Made by a program: the position numbers and the translations under genes. From Tenrec ecaudatus (lineage: Eukaryota; Chordata; Mammalia; Afrosoricida; Tenrecidae): 64,000 nt of DNA. Where the stretch lies: assembly GCF_050624435.1 (NCBI RefSeq), contig NC_134539.1, positions 146,726,025 to 146,790,024 on the forward strand, in the 5' to 3' direction. The notes under the pieces were generated by a model. That model saw only the letters and a list, made by a program, of their open reading frames with translations. It was not told the origin of the DNA and ran no database searches. How positions within the stretch are numbered: position 1 is the stretch's first letter; every line of letters begins with the position of its first letter. This document shows, in pieces, positions 32,320 to 56,330 of this stretch.

Positions 32320-32505
32320 TGTTCTGATGCACGGCGACCTTCTAGTACAAAGCAGAACTGCCTCTTTGGGGGGTTCCCAGGCTGCACATCTGTAGTGGGG
32401 CAGAGAGTCCCATCTTTCTCTCTTGGAGTGGCTGGTGAGTTTGAACTGCTGACATTCTGCTTAGCAGCCTTATATGCAGTCCATTGCACTATGGTGAGGA
32501 CAGGA
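32320..32505 (-). repeat. AfroSINE
   Basis: The minus strand shows GTCAGCAGTTCAAACTCACC, AGAGAGAAAGATGGGAC and CAGTTCTGC; the region GCATTGACC-like near 32480 is the head. Confidence 0.7.
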
Positions 32506-32547
32506 ACCACTGCCCTGGAAGCCTTTTTTTAAAACTTCTTCCAGGTC

Positions 32548-32720
32548 TGGGGGCACAGCTAGTGAAGAGCTAGGCTGCTAACTGAGAGTTGTTGTTTGAA
32601 TGGCCCGGTGTCTCCCCAAGAGCAAGGACTTGGCGCTGGGCTAGGCATCGCTATGGGGGCAGTTCTGCTCTGTCACATGGGGTCACTATGACCCGAGGAC
32701 GACTGGACTGCACCCAACCA
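32548..32720 (+). repeat. AfroSINE, diverged
   Basis: CACAGCTAGTGAAGAGCTAG with GCTGCTAACTGAGAG, then GGGGCAGTTCTGCTCTGTCA and GGGTCACTATGACCCGAGG. A 250-codon frame starting at 32589 owes its first part to this SINE. Confidence 0.65.
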
Positions 32721-32724
32721 CAGG

Positions 32725-33317
32725 CCACAGCACAGACAAGGCTGTCTACCTGGAGATCAACGGCAGGGGGCTTCTGGAGAAGAGGAAATGACAGCAGAAC
32801 AGGTGCTCCTTTGGCTGTGCCATTTACCCAGGGGCCTTCTCCCTGGGGCATGGAGGCTCTGCGGGGGCGGGGGTGTGTGTTATACCGTTTGGAAGCCCCT
32901 GAGACTGTGGCTGCTTGCCTGTTCCTGACAGCTGTCACAGTGAGCTCCCTAGGGTGGACTTCCTACTGCCCGTCTCCCTTTGGGTCTTTTGAAGCCCCAG
33001 CAGATGAGGGGTTGGCAGCCAGAACAAGGCTGACACAGGAAGCGGCCGGTGGCTGGCCTGGTGCCTGCACAGCTGAATGGGGACACCCACACACCGGGGA
33101 TGAGGCCGGAGCAAGGAAGCAGCTGTTATTCAGAGCACTGGGCTCCATGTCACCAGCCTGCTGCTTTCTGTCTTCTCGGGGTCTTGACTGCTTTAGGAAG
33201 GGTCACATGAACGATGGGACACAGGGTCACTCAGCTCCTCACCTGGTAGTTTGGGTAGCTATTAAGGGAGAGGAAAGAGAAACAGGAAGTAAGGAATACA
33301 CCCTACACTCTGCTGAA
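32725..33317. other. Unassigned intergenic sequence
   Basis: GC-rich. A 250-codon plus frame crosses it, but without a domain, a plausible start context or splice partners, and its 5' end is a SINE. Confidence 0.45.
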
Positions 33318-33520
33318 GGAGACCTGGTGACACAGTGGTAAAGTGTGCGAAGGGTCAGGAACACCCCCACCCTCACCCCAGCAGCGTAGAGCAAGAAACA
33401 CCCAGAGACCTACTCCCTTAGAGGTTACGATGATTTAAGAAATCCTCTGGGGGTAGTTTTGCTGCCTCAAGGGCTCACGAAGAATCAGAGTCGACTTGGG
33501 GGTGCCTAACAGCCACAATG
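33318..33520 (+). repeat. AfroSINE variant
   Basis: GGAGACCTGGTGACACAGTG head, CTACTCCCTTAGAGGTTACG middle, and an ATCAGAGTCGACTTGGGGGT end with a CCTAACAGC tail. Confidence 0.75.
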
Positions 33521-33541
33521 CATTCTACTGGGCACTCCATT

Positions 33542-34154
33542 AAAAAAATTAATAAATCCTCTTATTGGGGGCTTGTACAACTCTTATCACAATCCACCCA
33601 TCCATCCATTGTGTCAAGCACATTTGTACATTTGTTGCCATCATCATTTTCAAAACATTTTCTACTTGAGCCCTTGGTACCAGCTCATTTTCCCCCTCCC
33701 TCCTTCCCTCACGAACCCTTAATAATTTGTAGATTATTTTTTTCATGTCTTACACTGACCGATGTCTCCCTTTACCCACTTTTCTGTTGTTCATCCCCCT
33801 GGGAGGGGGCTATAGGTAGATCATTGCTATCGGTTCCCTTTCTCCCCCCACTTTCCCCTTCCCCTCTGGTATTGCTACTCTCAGGGGTTTATCTATCCTG
33901 GATTCCCTGTGTTTCCAGCTCTTCTCTGTACCTGTGTATATGCTCTGGTCTAACCAGATTCGTAAGGTAGAACTGGGATCATAATAGTGGGGTGGGGGTG
34001 GGGAAGCATTAAAGAACTAGAGGAAAGTTGTGTGTTTCATCAGTGCTATACTGCACCCTGACTGGCTCATCTCCTCCCCGAGAGCCTTCTGTAAAGAGAT
34101 GTCCAGTTGTCTACAGATGGGCTTTGGGTCTCCACTCGGCACCCGCCCTCATTC
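33542..34154 (-). mobile_element. L1-type LINE 3' UTR insertion, antisense, with 15-bp target duplication
   Basis: ACTGGGCACTCCATT (33527-33541) and ACTGGGCACTCCGTT (34155-34169) flank it, 14 of 15 identical. The minus strand ends GAGGATTTATTAATTT with an A-run, and upstream carries the TTGTGTCAAGCACA complement and the GGGGGGAGAAAGGGAACCGA block seen in the 869-1765 copy. Confidence 0.8.
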
Positions 34155-34187
34155 ACTGGGCACTCCGTTTCTGTGCCCGTTGCCGAG

Positions 34188-34385
34188 GACTGGGTTGAAG
34201 ATCCCTGCCTGGGAGCCGCACCAGCTGTGTGGCCTTGGGAAAGTTCCTTGAATTCTCTGGACCCCCTTCCCCGCCTATGAGGATAACAACAACAGTCGTC
34301 TGACCTACGTCATGGAACACTTAGGACGATTAAATTAATTATGATGTGTCATGTGCTGCCAAGTGCCCGGAAGTTAGTAAGTGCA
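34188..34385 (+). repeat. MIR SINE
   Basis: AGCTGTGTGGCCTTGGGAAA, GATTAAATTAATTATGATG and CAAGTGCCCGG with TTAGTAAGTGC follow the MIR order closely. Confidence 0.8.
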
Positions 34386-34436
34386 GTGTGTGTGTGTTTG
34401 CGGTCTTCATCTGTATTAGATAATTTCAGTGTAGCT

Positions 34437-34540
34437 CCGCTTATCCTTGCGCCACAGAAGACACTGAGGCTCCTGGAGGTTAGGTCCATTACCGGAGGTG
34501 GCAGAACATGACACCAAACTCAGATTTGTCTGACAGCAAG
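34437..34540. repeat. MIR-type SINE fragment
   Basis: AGACACTGAGGCTCCTGGAG, GTTAGGTCCATTACC and CCAAACTCAGATTTGTCTGA resemble a MIR family member. Confidence 0.55.
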
Positions 34541-34834
34541 ATTTTCTTCCCCGCACACGACTGGGCCTGCTCAATGCAATTGAGTTGCCGCTCTTTCCTG
34601 CCAGCTCAGGGTTCAGTGTATCACCAGGCCCTTCTCTGTCCCGACAAGGGTGAAATCCTAGACCTCTGAGGCTCTGCCTTTAATCCTCCCTTCAGCCCAT
34701 TCCGTCCCTGGAACGAGGCCAGTGGGTGGCATGTGTGGTCCGTGGGAGGAGGGACTTCCATCCTACATTCCCACCTGTGAGTCTAATTAGTTCTCGATGT
34801 TTCCTGGGCTTCCTTGGACAAGAGGAAAGCGAGG

Positions 34835-35020
34835 GAGACACTCACTGCTGTGGATTCTGACTCTTGGTGACCCAAAGGGCAGGGCAGAACTGCCCACAGG
34901 GTTCCAAGAGTGTTATCTCTTCTGACACAGACAGCTACATCTGCTCCGGCCAGCTGGTGGGCTCCAACGGCTGACCCCAAAGGCCTCTCACAGCGCCACA
35001 ACTTAATCAGGACTCTGATG
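34835..35020 (-). repeat. AfroSINE
   Basis: CTGCTGTGGATTCTGACTCT, AGGGCAGAACTGCCCACAGG and CCAGCTGGTGGGCTCCAAC are complements of the 3' end, middle and 5' half of the SINE. Confidence 0.75.
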
Positions 35021-35101
35021 AGCCTGGTGGGTTTAGGGGTGCAGCTGGATCCCTTAGGCAGTGCCACCCAACCGAAATACATACAATACCAGCCAGGCGT
35101 A

Positions 35102-35220
35102 TACCGTATATACTCATGTATAAGCTGAGCTTTTCAGCCCATTTTTTAATGCCGTTTTTGTGGTAAAATTAGGTGCCTCGGCTGATATTCAGGTCGGCTT
35201 ATACTCGAGCATATACGGTA
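35102..35220. mobile_element. pogo-family MITE, 119 bp including TA flanks
   Basis: It begins TACCGTATATACTCATGTAT and ends CTCGAGCATATACGGTA, perfect or near-perfect inverted ends, with the TA duplication. The interior has GGTAAAATTAGGTGCCTCGG. Its ends match the pogo-like element at 12203-13272, and the whole sequence matches 45441-45558 in reverse orientation. Confidence 0.85.
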
Positions 35221-35249
35221 ATTTAAAATGTCCTTGTTAAAAAAAAAAA

Positions 35250-35440
35250 CAACCCAGCCCATTGCAGCTGAGTCAATTAGGACTCACAGTCTTCCTAAGA
35301 CAATAGGACAGGGTAGACGCGCCCCATTGTGTTTCTAAGGCTGTTCATCTTTAGCAAAGCCTTTTTCTCCCACAGAGTGGTTGCCGGATTCCAACTGCTG
35401 ACTTTTGGGTTAGCAGCTGGAAACATGATTACTATGCCAG
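35250..35440 (-). repeat. AfroSINE
   Basis: The minus strand shows the GCATAGTAATC head, GTCAGCAGTTGGAATCCGGC, GTGGGAGAAAAAGGC and CTGTCCTATTGTC. Confidence 0.75.
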
Positions 35441-35904
35441 TAGGATGCCTTCAAAAGTGCCCTAGCAGTGGAATAAAAAAGTGTGTGTGGGGGGGAGTGA
35501 ATTTTAATTAAGCTTATAGACCCAAGCACTTAGCATTTCAACCTGTAATTGATATAAAAATGGGAATCATGGCCTCTTAAAGGGAAAAAAAAAGTCACCA
35601 TTCTGCATTTAGCTGTATTCATATATTGCATTTCTGTATTTTTTTGTTTGTATTGTAAAAATTCACATAATAAACAATGTTGTGATGTAAAAAAAAGATG
35701 GCAATCTTTTACATCCCTTTTCTCTCTTTTTATATTGTCAAATCCTCCGTGTGTGTTAACACACAGTGTAAGAACTACACCAAGCGGTCAGACTCTTGGC
35801 AATACATCTTGGAAGGGCCTTTATTTAGTGGCTTTCCACATCTGTCGCTGTCCCCCGTGGCAAGTATGGGCAGGTTTTCTGATGGAAAGAAAGGGCAGAC
35901 GGGC
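35441..35904. other. Unassigned AT-rich sequence
   Basis: No repeat or coding motif was recognised; it leads into the CpG island. Confidence 0.45.
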
Positions 35905-36055
35905 GAATGAAGTCATTCCATTTGGGGCTGCTAACCCGAATTTGAAACTACTAGCGACAACACAGGCTGTCTGCTCCTGCAGAGGTACAGTCTGGGAACG
36001 CCTCGGGGACAATTCTACCCTGCCCTACAGGTTCGGATTGGACTTGATGGCATCA
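35905..36055 (+). repeat. AfroSINE
   Basis: TTTGGGGCTGCTAACCCGAA, CTGTCTGCTCCTGCAGAGGT, GTCTGGGAACGCCTCGGGG and GGATTGGACTTGATGGCATC. Confidence 0.7.
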
Positions 36056-36539
36056 GCGCAGCCTTTGTGGTGCTGGAGCGTTTGCGTCCATCCGTGCCTC
36101 TCCCCAGGCCTTACGCTGTGGGCACAGGCATGATGGTGGCCATTCTGGGTCAGGACGAGGGCCTCCTCTGGAGCCCTGACAAAGTCCTTTCCGGTGTCCT
36201 GTGCCCGCGGGGACCGAGTGGCCGCCGCTGACCGCAGCACCCCCGGGGGACTTGGCGGGGCTCAGATTTCCTGGACCGGATGGCGCGCGCTCCCGGAGCC
36301 CCGGCGGCGCGGGCTCCGCGCAGGATGCACCGCGCGGCGGGCACGTCCCTGGCATCCGCCGCGCAGCTGCTGCAGATCCGCTGGGGCTGCCGCCTCCACC
36401 CGGGCCGGGGAGCTGCGGGAATCTCCGGGCCGTCGGCCGGTGCTCCGCCTAGCCTGCGGGGGCCGCGGGGCGGAGTCGCCCATCTGTCATCCGAGCCAGC
36501 CCACGTGGGCGGCCGCGGGGAGGGGACAGGAGCGAGGGA

Positions 36540-36685
36540 GGAGAAAAGGCGGAGGCGTCGCGGGGGGCCGGAGTGCGAGCGAGGAGAGGAGCGGGGGCGC
36601 GAGCGAAGCCACGAGCGCCGGCCGAGAGGGAGAGAGGAGCAGGAGACAGGCGAAAGGGGACCCGAGCCACCCCAAAGCGGGACAG
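36540..36685 (+). other. PRKAR1A: Candidate upstream alternative first exon of PRKAR1A
   Basis: A purine- and CpG-rich stretch ends GGACAG/GTAAGG at 36685, a good splice donor, about 0.6 kb upstream of the clear first exon. PRKAR1A is known to use alternative non-coding first exons that splice to the ATG exon. The 5' boundary is a guess and the exon itself is inference. Confidence 0.4.
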
Positions 36686-36836
36686 GTAAGGGACAGGTCC
36701 GCGGGGCAGGCAGGAGGACAGAGTGGGCTCTAGAGCCAGGGGGACAGGAGGTGGCAGCGACGAAAGGGCTAAAGAGCGGGGACGCGGGAGTACGGACGAA
36801 ATTAGGGGATGCCTTTACGATCAGCGGGGAAGAGGG

Positions 36837-37049
36837 AGGCTCCCCGGTGGCGCCGCGGTTAAGGCGCTGGCCTGCGAACCAAAAAGTGCGTGGTTGCAGC
36901 CCATCAGACACCAGCTGCACAGCGCAACAAAGAGGTGGCAGTTTATTCCGAAGAGCTCACAGGGCTGAAAACTCCATGAGACAGTTCTACTCCGTTCTAC
37001 CGGGTCCGTACGAGTCGGCCTCGACTACCCCGGCAATGCGTTTGGTTTT
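36837..37049 (+). repeat. AfroSINE inserted in the CpG island
   Basis: Full-length order: GGCTCCCCGGTGGCGCCGCG head, CGCGGTTAAGGCGCTGGCC, GGCAGTTTATTCCG, GTTCTACTCCGTTCTACC, ACGAGTCGGCCTCGACTACC and a GCGTTTGGTTTT tail. Repeats AAGAGGG at 36830-36836 and 37050-37056 look like its target duplication. It sits between the candidate and the clear first exon of PRKAR1A and is itself unusually CpG-rich. Confidence 0.85.
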
Positions 37050-37146
37050 AAGAGGGCCAAGGTTCCTGGAGGAGGGGAGGGGGCGAGCCGGGTTGCGGCG
37101 CCTTTAAGGTTGCCATAGCGACGGCTCTGGCCAGAGCGAGGCGCAT

Positions 37147-37154
37147 TGACGTCA
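37147..37154 (+). promoter_or_regulatory. cAMP response element (TGACGTCA)
   Basis: A perfect palindromic CRE, about 45-60 bp upstream of the presumed transcription start. CREB bound here could raise PRKAR1A output when cAMP is high, giving negative feedback on PKA. Binding is inference. Confidence 0.8.
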
Positions 37155-37168
37155 GCAGCCGAGCGCTG

Positions 37169-37173
37169 ATTGG
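37169..37173 (-). promoter_or_regulatory. Inverted CCAAT box
   Basis: ATTGG in a GCTGATTGGCTGCG context is a typical NF-Y site, 15 bp downstream of the CRE, an arrangement usual in CpG-island promoters. Confidence 0.65.
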
Positions 37174-37189
37174 CTGCGGCCGGGTCGTT

Positions 37190-37314
37190 TCCGGTGGAAC
37201 CGCCGCCGAGCCGCTATCGCTGAGTGGCGCTTGACTGGGAGGGAAGCGCTGAGGGAGCTCGCCACGCCGCAGCCCCGTACCTGCAAACCCGTGCTCGCCG
37301 CCGCCCGTCCCCAG
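37190..37314 (+). other. PRKAR1A: PRKAR1A non-coding first exon (5' UTR)
   Basis: GAGCCGCTATCGCTGAGTGG, AAGCGCTGAGGGAGCTCG and CCGCCGCCCGTCCCCAG closely match the 5' UTR of human PRKAR1A as I remember it. The exon ends CCCCAG/GTGAGT (donor GT 37315-37316). The 5' end is approximate. It splices to the ATG exon at 40559. Confidence 0.85.
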
Positions 37315-38439
37315 GTGAGTGCGGTCGGCCGGGGACCCCGGCGCGACGAGTGTCGCAGCTCCTTCGCCCCATTTGGAGCGCAGGACCGATCCAAGATGGC
37401 GTCTCGGGGAGCGACCTGCAGGGGACGGCCGCACCCCCTGCCCCTCCCCGGCCTCCTCTGGCGCCTCCCTGCAGGCCCCGCGCCCCCACCCGCGCCCCCA
37501 CTCGAGGGCCTGCAGACCCCAAGGCCGCCACCCCATCCAGGCGTCCGCTCCGCCGCGGGGTCCCCGGCGGCCCCGCCCCCTGCACCCCCCCACTCAGCTG
37601 CCCCCGCCGCCGCCGCCCCGGCCTCAGGCGCGCCGGCGGCCTCGGCGCTCGCCCTCCCCCATTTCCTGAAGGACAGCAGCTCGGTCTGCAGATCCCGCCC
37701 TCCTTTTCTTTGCGGGATCCGGCTCGTCTTTTGGCCCAAAGCTCCTTTCGTCGACGTCTCCTTCCCGTCGCCTCCAGCCATCGTGTCCTCTGCCCGTCCT
37801 GGGCATCATTCCTTCCACGCGAGGGTCTTAGTTTGGTTCGTCGCTCTCGTTCTGTGCCCACTCACCTGTCCCCCTTTCCCGATTCCCCCTGCCCCCGGGC
37901 CTCGCTTTCCCGGCCAGGGCCGGAGGTTCCCGGGAAGGGAATTTTCCTGTCCCTTCGCCTCGAAAAGACCAGCAGACTTAACGCCGGCAGCTGGGCGCTC
38001 CTCGAGAGACGGGCCGAGAGACGTCCCTTCTGCAGAGGAAGGGACGCTGAGCGTTCAAGATGACCCCGGGGAGGCGCTGCGTGAAGGCGTGTGATGTGAA
38101 TCTGGCACCGTTTCTCAAAGTTCCAGTGTTTAAATGCCTCCTTTTGTGGAATCCTATTGACCCTTCTTAGCCCCACAGAATCGCAGAAGGGTAGGAAGGA
38201 TTCCCCACGTGAGACAATAGACGGTTGGAGCGAGCCTGAACGGCGTCGTTGAATCATTTTCTGGGGCAAGGTTGGGGGATTTAAAACAGAAAAGGAGAAG
38301 GAAAAATACCGTTCTAGTTTAGATATTGTCAATTAGAAACATTTAGATGGTGGAAATCAGCGATTCACTTGGTGACTGCGTTAGCCTTGAGGCATTTTTA
38401 TTTACATATCACCTGATGGCAAAAAATAAAATGAAAAAC

Positions 38440-38625
38440 CACACTCGCTGCCGTGTAGTGATGGTGACGCATGGCAACTCTAGGACAGGGTAGAACTGAG
38501 TGAGACTGAACTCTTGACCTTGGAGTGGAAAGCCTGATCTCTCCTGCAGGGCTGCTGGTGGCTTTGAACTGCTGGCCTCGTGGTTAACAGTCCAACACAT
38601 AAAGCACCACTCGACCAGGGCTCCT
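38440..38625 (-). repeat. AfroSINE in PRKAR1A intron 1
   Basis: The minus strand shows GAGCCCTGGTCGAGTGGTGC, TGTTAACCACGAGGCCAGCA, CTGCAGGAGAGATCAGGC and CTACCCTGTCCTAGAGTTGC. Confidence 0.85.
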
Positions 38626-38939
38626 TTCCCTGATACCCAGCGTATTTTAAATACATGACGGTTCCAACAAAAGCAGTCTCACCTCTGGGACCCCGTTTTG
38701 TGGTTTCTACTAGCCAACGACCTGTACAATGAATGGCTTCTCAGATCAGCTGAACAAGGTGCATCGCCATTTCTGAAATGTATGGGAATGTTTCCAGGCC
38801 AGCAGACCTGGTTTATTAGTATTCTTGGTCGCTGGCAGTATTACTTGAAATGTAGAAAGAAAAGTCTACTGAATGTATCTGAGCTTCTGTGATTGCGATT
38901 TCCTGGCCTGGGAAATGGTGCAAATCTCCCTTAATCTCC

Positions 38940-39095
38940 CATGGCCATCCAGTCAATTCTAAACTGCTCGCTGTGGGTTTCTGAGGTGTTAACTCTGTGG
39001 GAGAAGATGCCTTCCTTTTCCCCTAGGGAGCAGGTGGTAGGATTGAACAGAAGATCTTGTAGTTAGCAGACCCATTACGCCAGCAGGGGTCCTTG
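38940..39095 (-). repeat. AfroSINE in PRKAR1A intron 1
   Basis: The minus strand shows GACCCCTGCTGGCGTAATGG, GGGAAAAGGAAGGCATC, TTCTCCCACAGAG and CTCAGAAACCCACAGCG. Confidence 0.8.
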
Positions 39096-40104
39096 GTATA
39101 GATCTTAACCAAGGTAAATAAACTTTTTTTTGAGTGCTTATTTCTGAAATAGCAGCATGATTCTTTTTCCATGGCCTCTTAATTTATGTGCCCATCACAA
39201 ACCACAAGCTTTCTCAGGGTCTGTGCATGAATACTTGTTATTGACCTCTGTTGTGAATGTTGTCAAAACAAAAGGAGTTAGCACTTCAGAACAGCCCTGC
39301 GTGTGTGTGCAATGATTTGAAATGTCTGGTGAGGACTGAATTGTGGTGCAGAGTGGAGGAGGAGGGTGGGCTGAGGGGGTTAGGGTGTTTCTCTTCTGCT
39401 CTTAATTGCCTATTAATTAGGAGTTGGAAAGAAAACAGTCTGTGACCCTGATGTTGAAATGATTAAGCTTTTAATTCCAGGCTCAGTCAAATTAGCTGCT
39501 CATTATTATATTTCTTCACAGTATTTTGAACCCTTTAAAGCCTATTGGAAATGAACAGACTAGATCAAGAGAATGGTTTGACGTTTTCCTGCCCAAATCA
39601 CCAAATCTGCAGTTTGCTCGGTGAAGAGAGAAGGGTGTGTGTGTATGTGTGGTTTCCTTGGAAGTAAAGACCCTCCTTCATTTGTCACTGGCTGTCTAAG
39701 AACTTAGGTGGAGTAAAAGATCACTTTAATAATCATCGGGGCTGCGTTTTTGTACGTTCAACGTTGGGTTGCTTTCCTCCTGGCTAATCAGGCCCTCTGC
39801 TCCCTTTGCTCCAGTGGCTGCGCTGTGTCACAGTGGGACGTCCCCAGGGGTCAGGAGTTACGGATGAGGAGGATTACAAGGTCTTCATTGTGCTCCGTTG
39901 CTTTCACTTAGCGCTGACTTGTGTGCCCTGTAACTCTCAGCCCTGTTTACCAATTACACACTGCCCACGTCATCATGATGTCTTCTGTGGGGGAGAAGTG
40001 AATGCAATTCCCTCAGGGCCCGCCTTCTCAGCAGCTCCTCTGCAGGGGATCGTGGCGCATCCTTCCTCCCAGGAGCTGAGGCTGTGGCCTCGCCCTGCAG
40101 CTGT

Positions 40105-40275
40105 CCTAAGGTGGCACTGTTGGGTAAGCATGGGGCTGCTAACCACAAGGTCAGTAGTTCAAAACCGCCAGCAGTTCCTTGGAAGAAAGATGAAGCTCCG
40201 GTAAAGGTGCACAGAGCCTCAGAAACGCTGTGTGAGGTCACTCAGAGTCAGAGAGTGCGTGGCAGTTGGAGGCTG
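40105..40275 (+). repeat. AfroSINE in PRKAR1A intron 1
   Basis: CATGGGGCTGCTAACCACAA, GGTCAGTAGTTCAAAACCGC, GGAAGAAAGATGAAGC and GAGGTCACTCAGAGTCAGAG; about 290 bp upstream of the ATG exon acceptor. Confidence 0.8.
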
Positions 40276-40509
40276 GGGTAGGGTGGAAGTGGTGCAGATG
40301 AAGTCTCTCCAGCCCCTGCTGGAAGATCTCCTTGAAACCCTCTTGGGAAGTATCCTGTCTAGGTGACATATTTTATCCCCCGGGGCCCATCTTTCCTTTT
40401 AAAACAAAACAAAAACAAAAGCCTAACAACTACAACACGAACAACATCTCGCAGTGAAGGAGACACCTCGTGGGTGAATTTGGCAAGTCAGAGGTCAGCA
40501 CCAAAGTAG

Positions 40510-54190
<13,681 letters not shown>

Positions 54191-54380
54191 AGCCTGTTTC
54201 TGTCCGTGCCTCCCTCTCTGCTCCCTGGCCCAGGCTTCCCGCGCGCAGACAGCTCCGTGCTCCCTCCCAGCAGCACCACGGGGCCACCGGCACCACTGCT
54301 TCCTGTCCGTTTCTGTTGAAAGTTGCTTTTCTTGCACCATTTTTAATTTGGAGCATTAAGTGAATGCTCGCCCACAGTTA

Positions 54381-54386
54381 AATAAA
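54381..54386 (+). terminator. Proximal poly(A) signal of PRKAR1A
   Basis: AATAAA about 190 bp after the stop codon, followed by a GT-rich stretch; it would give a short-UTR mRNA. Confidence 0.7.
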
Positions 54387-55392
54387 TAGAAAGCGTTCTC
54401 TGGAGACTTGGCCGTCCTTGCTTCTCTGTGCGCAGTGTTGGTGTGCGTGCCGGGCAGCCAGCGCCCGGCACTGTTCGAGTTGTGGGCAGATCCCAGCGCC
54501 CGCGGAGTTCTCGGCAAGCAGTGACTGCAAGCGCCAGGCCCTGTGCGCAGCCCGCTGTCGTTTCCATGCCCCGATGTTCCAGTCGCTAGCTTACTGTCGA
54601 CTGTGGCTCTGTGCCGTGTTTCTCTCTAGGACTAATGATTTATGCTACGGGTAGAACAGGGGACACAGAAAAGCCTCGCGTCGACAGTGCTGCCAGCTGC
54701 ATGTGCTTGAAGGGTGGGGAGACGCGCAGGCCTGCGGGGTACCAGATGCACGCGAGCTGCTCGGTTCCTTGTTAACCACCACTTTTGTCTGTTAAGTTGA
54801 TTGGTTTGGTTTGGTTTCTATCTTGTAAATGTTTCTTCTTCAATTCTTAAAGATCTTTTGATGTAGCTATTTATACCGTGTTGAAATACAAGTTAAAACC
54901 GTATCTTAGCCTGCGATTTGCTTCTGACATCTGCCACCAGGGTTCTGGTGTGATGTTTAGTTACCCAGCTAGTGCCAAACGCTGACTGCCAGTCGCTGAC
55001 GTGAGATGGGGTGAGAGATGGTGCACTTGCTTGGAGCTCTTGTTGAGTGGACAGACTTAAGTGGATTCCCGTTGGGCCTCAACGCTCAGAAAACTGTTTC
55101 TGCGACACTTGGACAGAACACTGCTAAAGGGACAAGTGTCTGGTGACACAGTTCAGTGTCAGGAACGTGTCCCTGTTAGACTCACTGGGACTTGAGATTT
55201 AGGAAGAAGTGTTGTGTTTGGGCTTCTGCACCTCCCTCTTTATGTGAGCTAGCACGCCCAGGGCGGCGGCGGCGGTGGCGGTGGCCGGAGTGGAGGCCGT
55301 AGAGGGCTGTGTCTGTGTTCTCTGGGCCTGGTCTCCACAGCCTTCCTGCAGAAGGTCCGCTTTCCTCACCAGCCAACGCCTTCTTCCTTCTA

Positions 55393-55398
55393 AATAAA
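55393..55398 (+). terminator. Middle poly(A) signal of PRKAR1A
   Basis: AATAAA in CTAAATAAAAGCTG, followed by GTGTTTTG, a downstream GU-rich type element. Confidence 0.6.
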
Positions 55399-56304
55399 AG
55401 CTGTGTTTTGATTCTCACCTCTGCTTCAGTATTGCCCAGCCCTGTGTGCTCTAGTCTTCCCTGTGCACCCCCGAGACCTTGCAGTTTGCTTTTATTGTTG
55501 GCTTTTTAAACAAAATGTCACCGTGGCGCAACGTAGGCGCCCTGATGTGTATTTCGTGGCGGAGTGTGTTTGGGAGGCACGGCGGCAAGCATTCTTCCTC
55601 TGCGAGCACCTGGCTCTGACTGGGACTCCCTCCCCACCCCTGCCCCCAGGTCAGAGACTCGCACACTCGAGCTTGGGCCTTTGTCCTTGCGGGGAGCCAC
55701 AGAAAGTCACCTTGTTAGAAAATGTTTTAATTTTTCAACATCGACATGGGATGAGGGTTTTTCTGATTTATACCTTGTGTTTAGCTGCCTTTTTTTATTT
55801 GTCAAGCTGGAAATGAAATTATGTTCTTATATGCTTAAAGCTGGATTTGATCTTTGTTTAAATGCCAAAAATGTACTTTAAAAACCCGAGTTGCTTGGAA
55901 TGCCATAAACTTGCCCAGTTTCCTGTGTGTATGTAGTCCTGTTCATGTGTGTTTAGGACACGTGCTTTCTGAGCCCGTTTGCCCTGACTCCCTGGCTTGC
56001 CGTCTGATCCTTTTGTAGGTTTTCATCTAAGAACTTTAAGATAAGTTTAACTTTAAAACATGATTACCTTTAAAGCTTTCTCTGTACAACCTTAAGTGCT
56101 TGTGAAAAAAAAATCGCAGTTGGCTGCTTTCGACTTAGTGGACATTCAGGGCTTGGTAAGTCAACTCTGAGAGATCTCCTGCTCTAGAAATCTAGATGGG
56201 CAGAGGACCATTTTGTGTTGTTTCCTAGCTAACAGTCTGATTATACTGTATGTGCTAATACAACTGATCTTTTTTTGGTTATAGATTGTCTTAATGGTAG
56301 GTCC

Positions 56305-56310
56305 AATAAA
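56305..56310 (+). terminator. Distal poly(A) signal of PRKAR1A
   Basis: AATAAA in GGTCCAATAAAAAAAG; it fits the end of the long PRKAR1A transcript. Confidence 0.6.
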
Positions 56311-56330
56311 AAAAGAGGAAAAAAGAAAGG

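Larger units (their letters stand above)
36150..38070. promoter_or_regulatory. PRKAR1A: CpG-island promoter region of PRKAR1A
   Basis: From about 36150 the sequence becomes strongly GC- and CpG-rich, interrupted only by a SINE at 36837-37049. It contains the mapped first exon, a CRE, an inverted CCAAT box and several GC boxes but no TATA box near the start, typical of a housekeeping CpG-island promoter. Long open frames on both strands here are composition artefacts. Confidence 0.85.
54191..56330 (+). other. PRKAR1A: PRKAR1A 3' UTR
   Basis: About 2.1 kb after the stop without any recognisable repeat, in contrast to the introns, as expected for a conserved UTR. It contains a GGC/GGT run near 55262-55282 and ends by my reading after the AATAAA at 56305. 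Frames within it are not genes. Confidence 0.7.

Noticed and set aside
32589-33341. 250-codon plus-strand frame
   Set aside because: Its 5' part is an AfroSINE and the rest has no recognisable domain or splice partner.
36280-37107. 275-codon plus frame and 256-codon minus frame in the CpG island
   Set aside because: High GC removes stop codons. The frames cross a SINE and a promoter, show no domain, and do not fit PRKAR1A splicing.
37152-38094. Overlapping frames of up to 287 codons on both strands
   Set aside because: Same GC effect, over the first exon and intron 1 of PRKAR1A; composition is Pro/Ala/Arg-rich without motifs.
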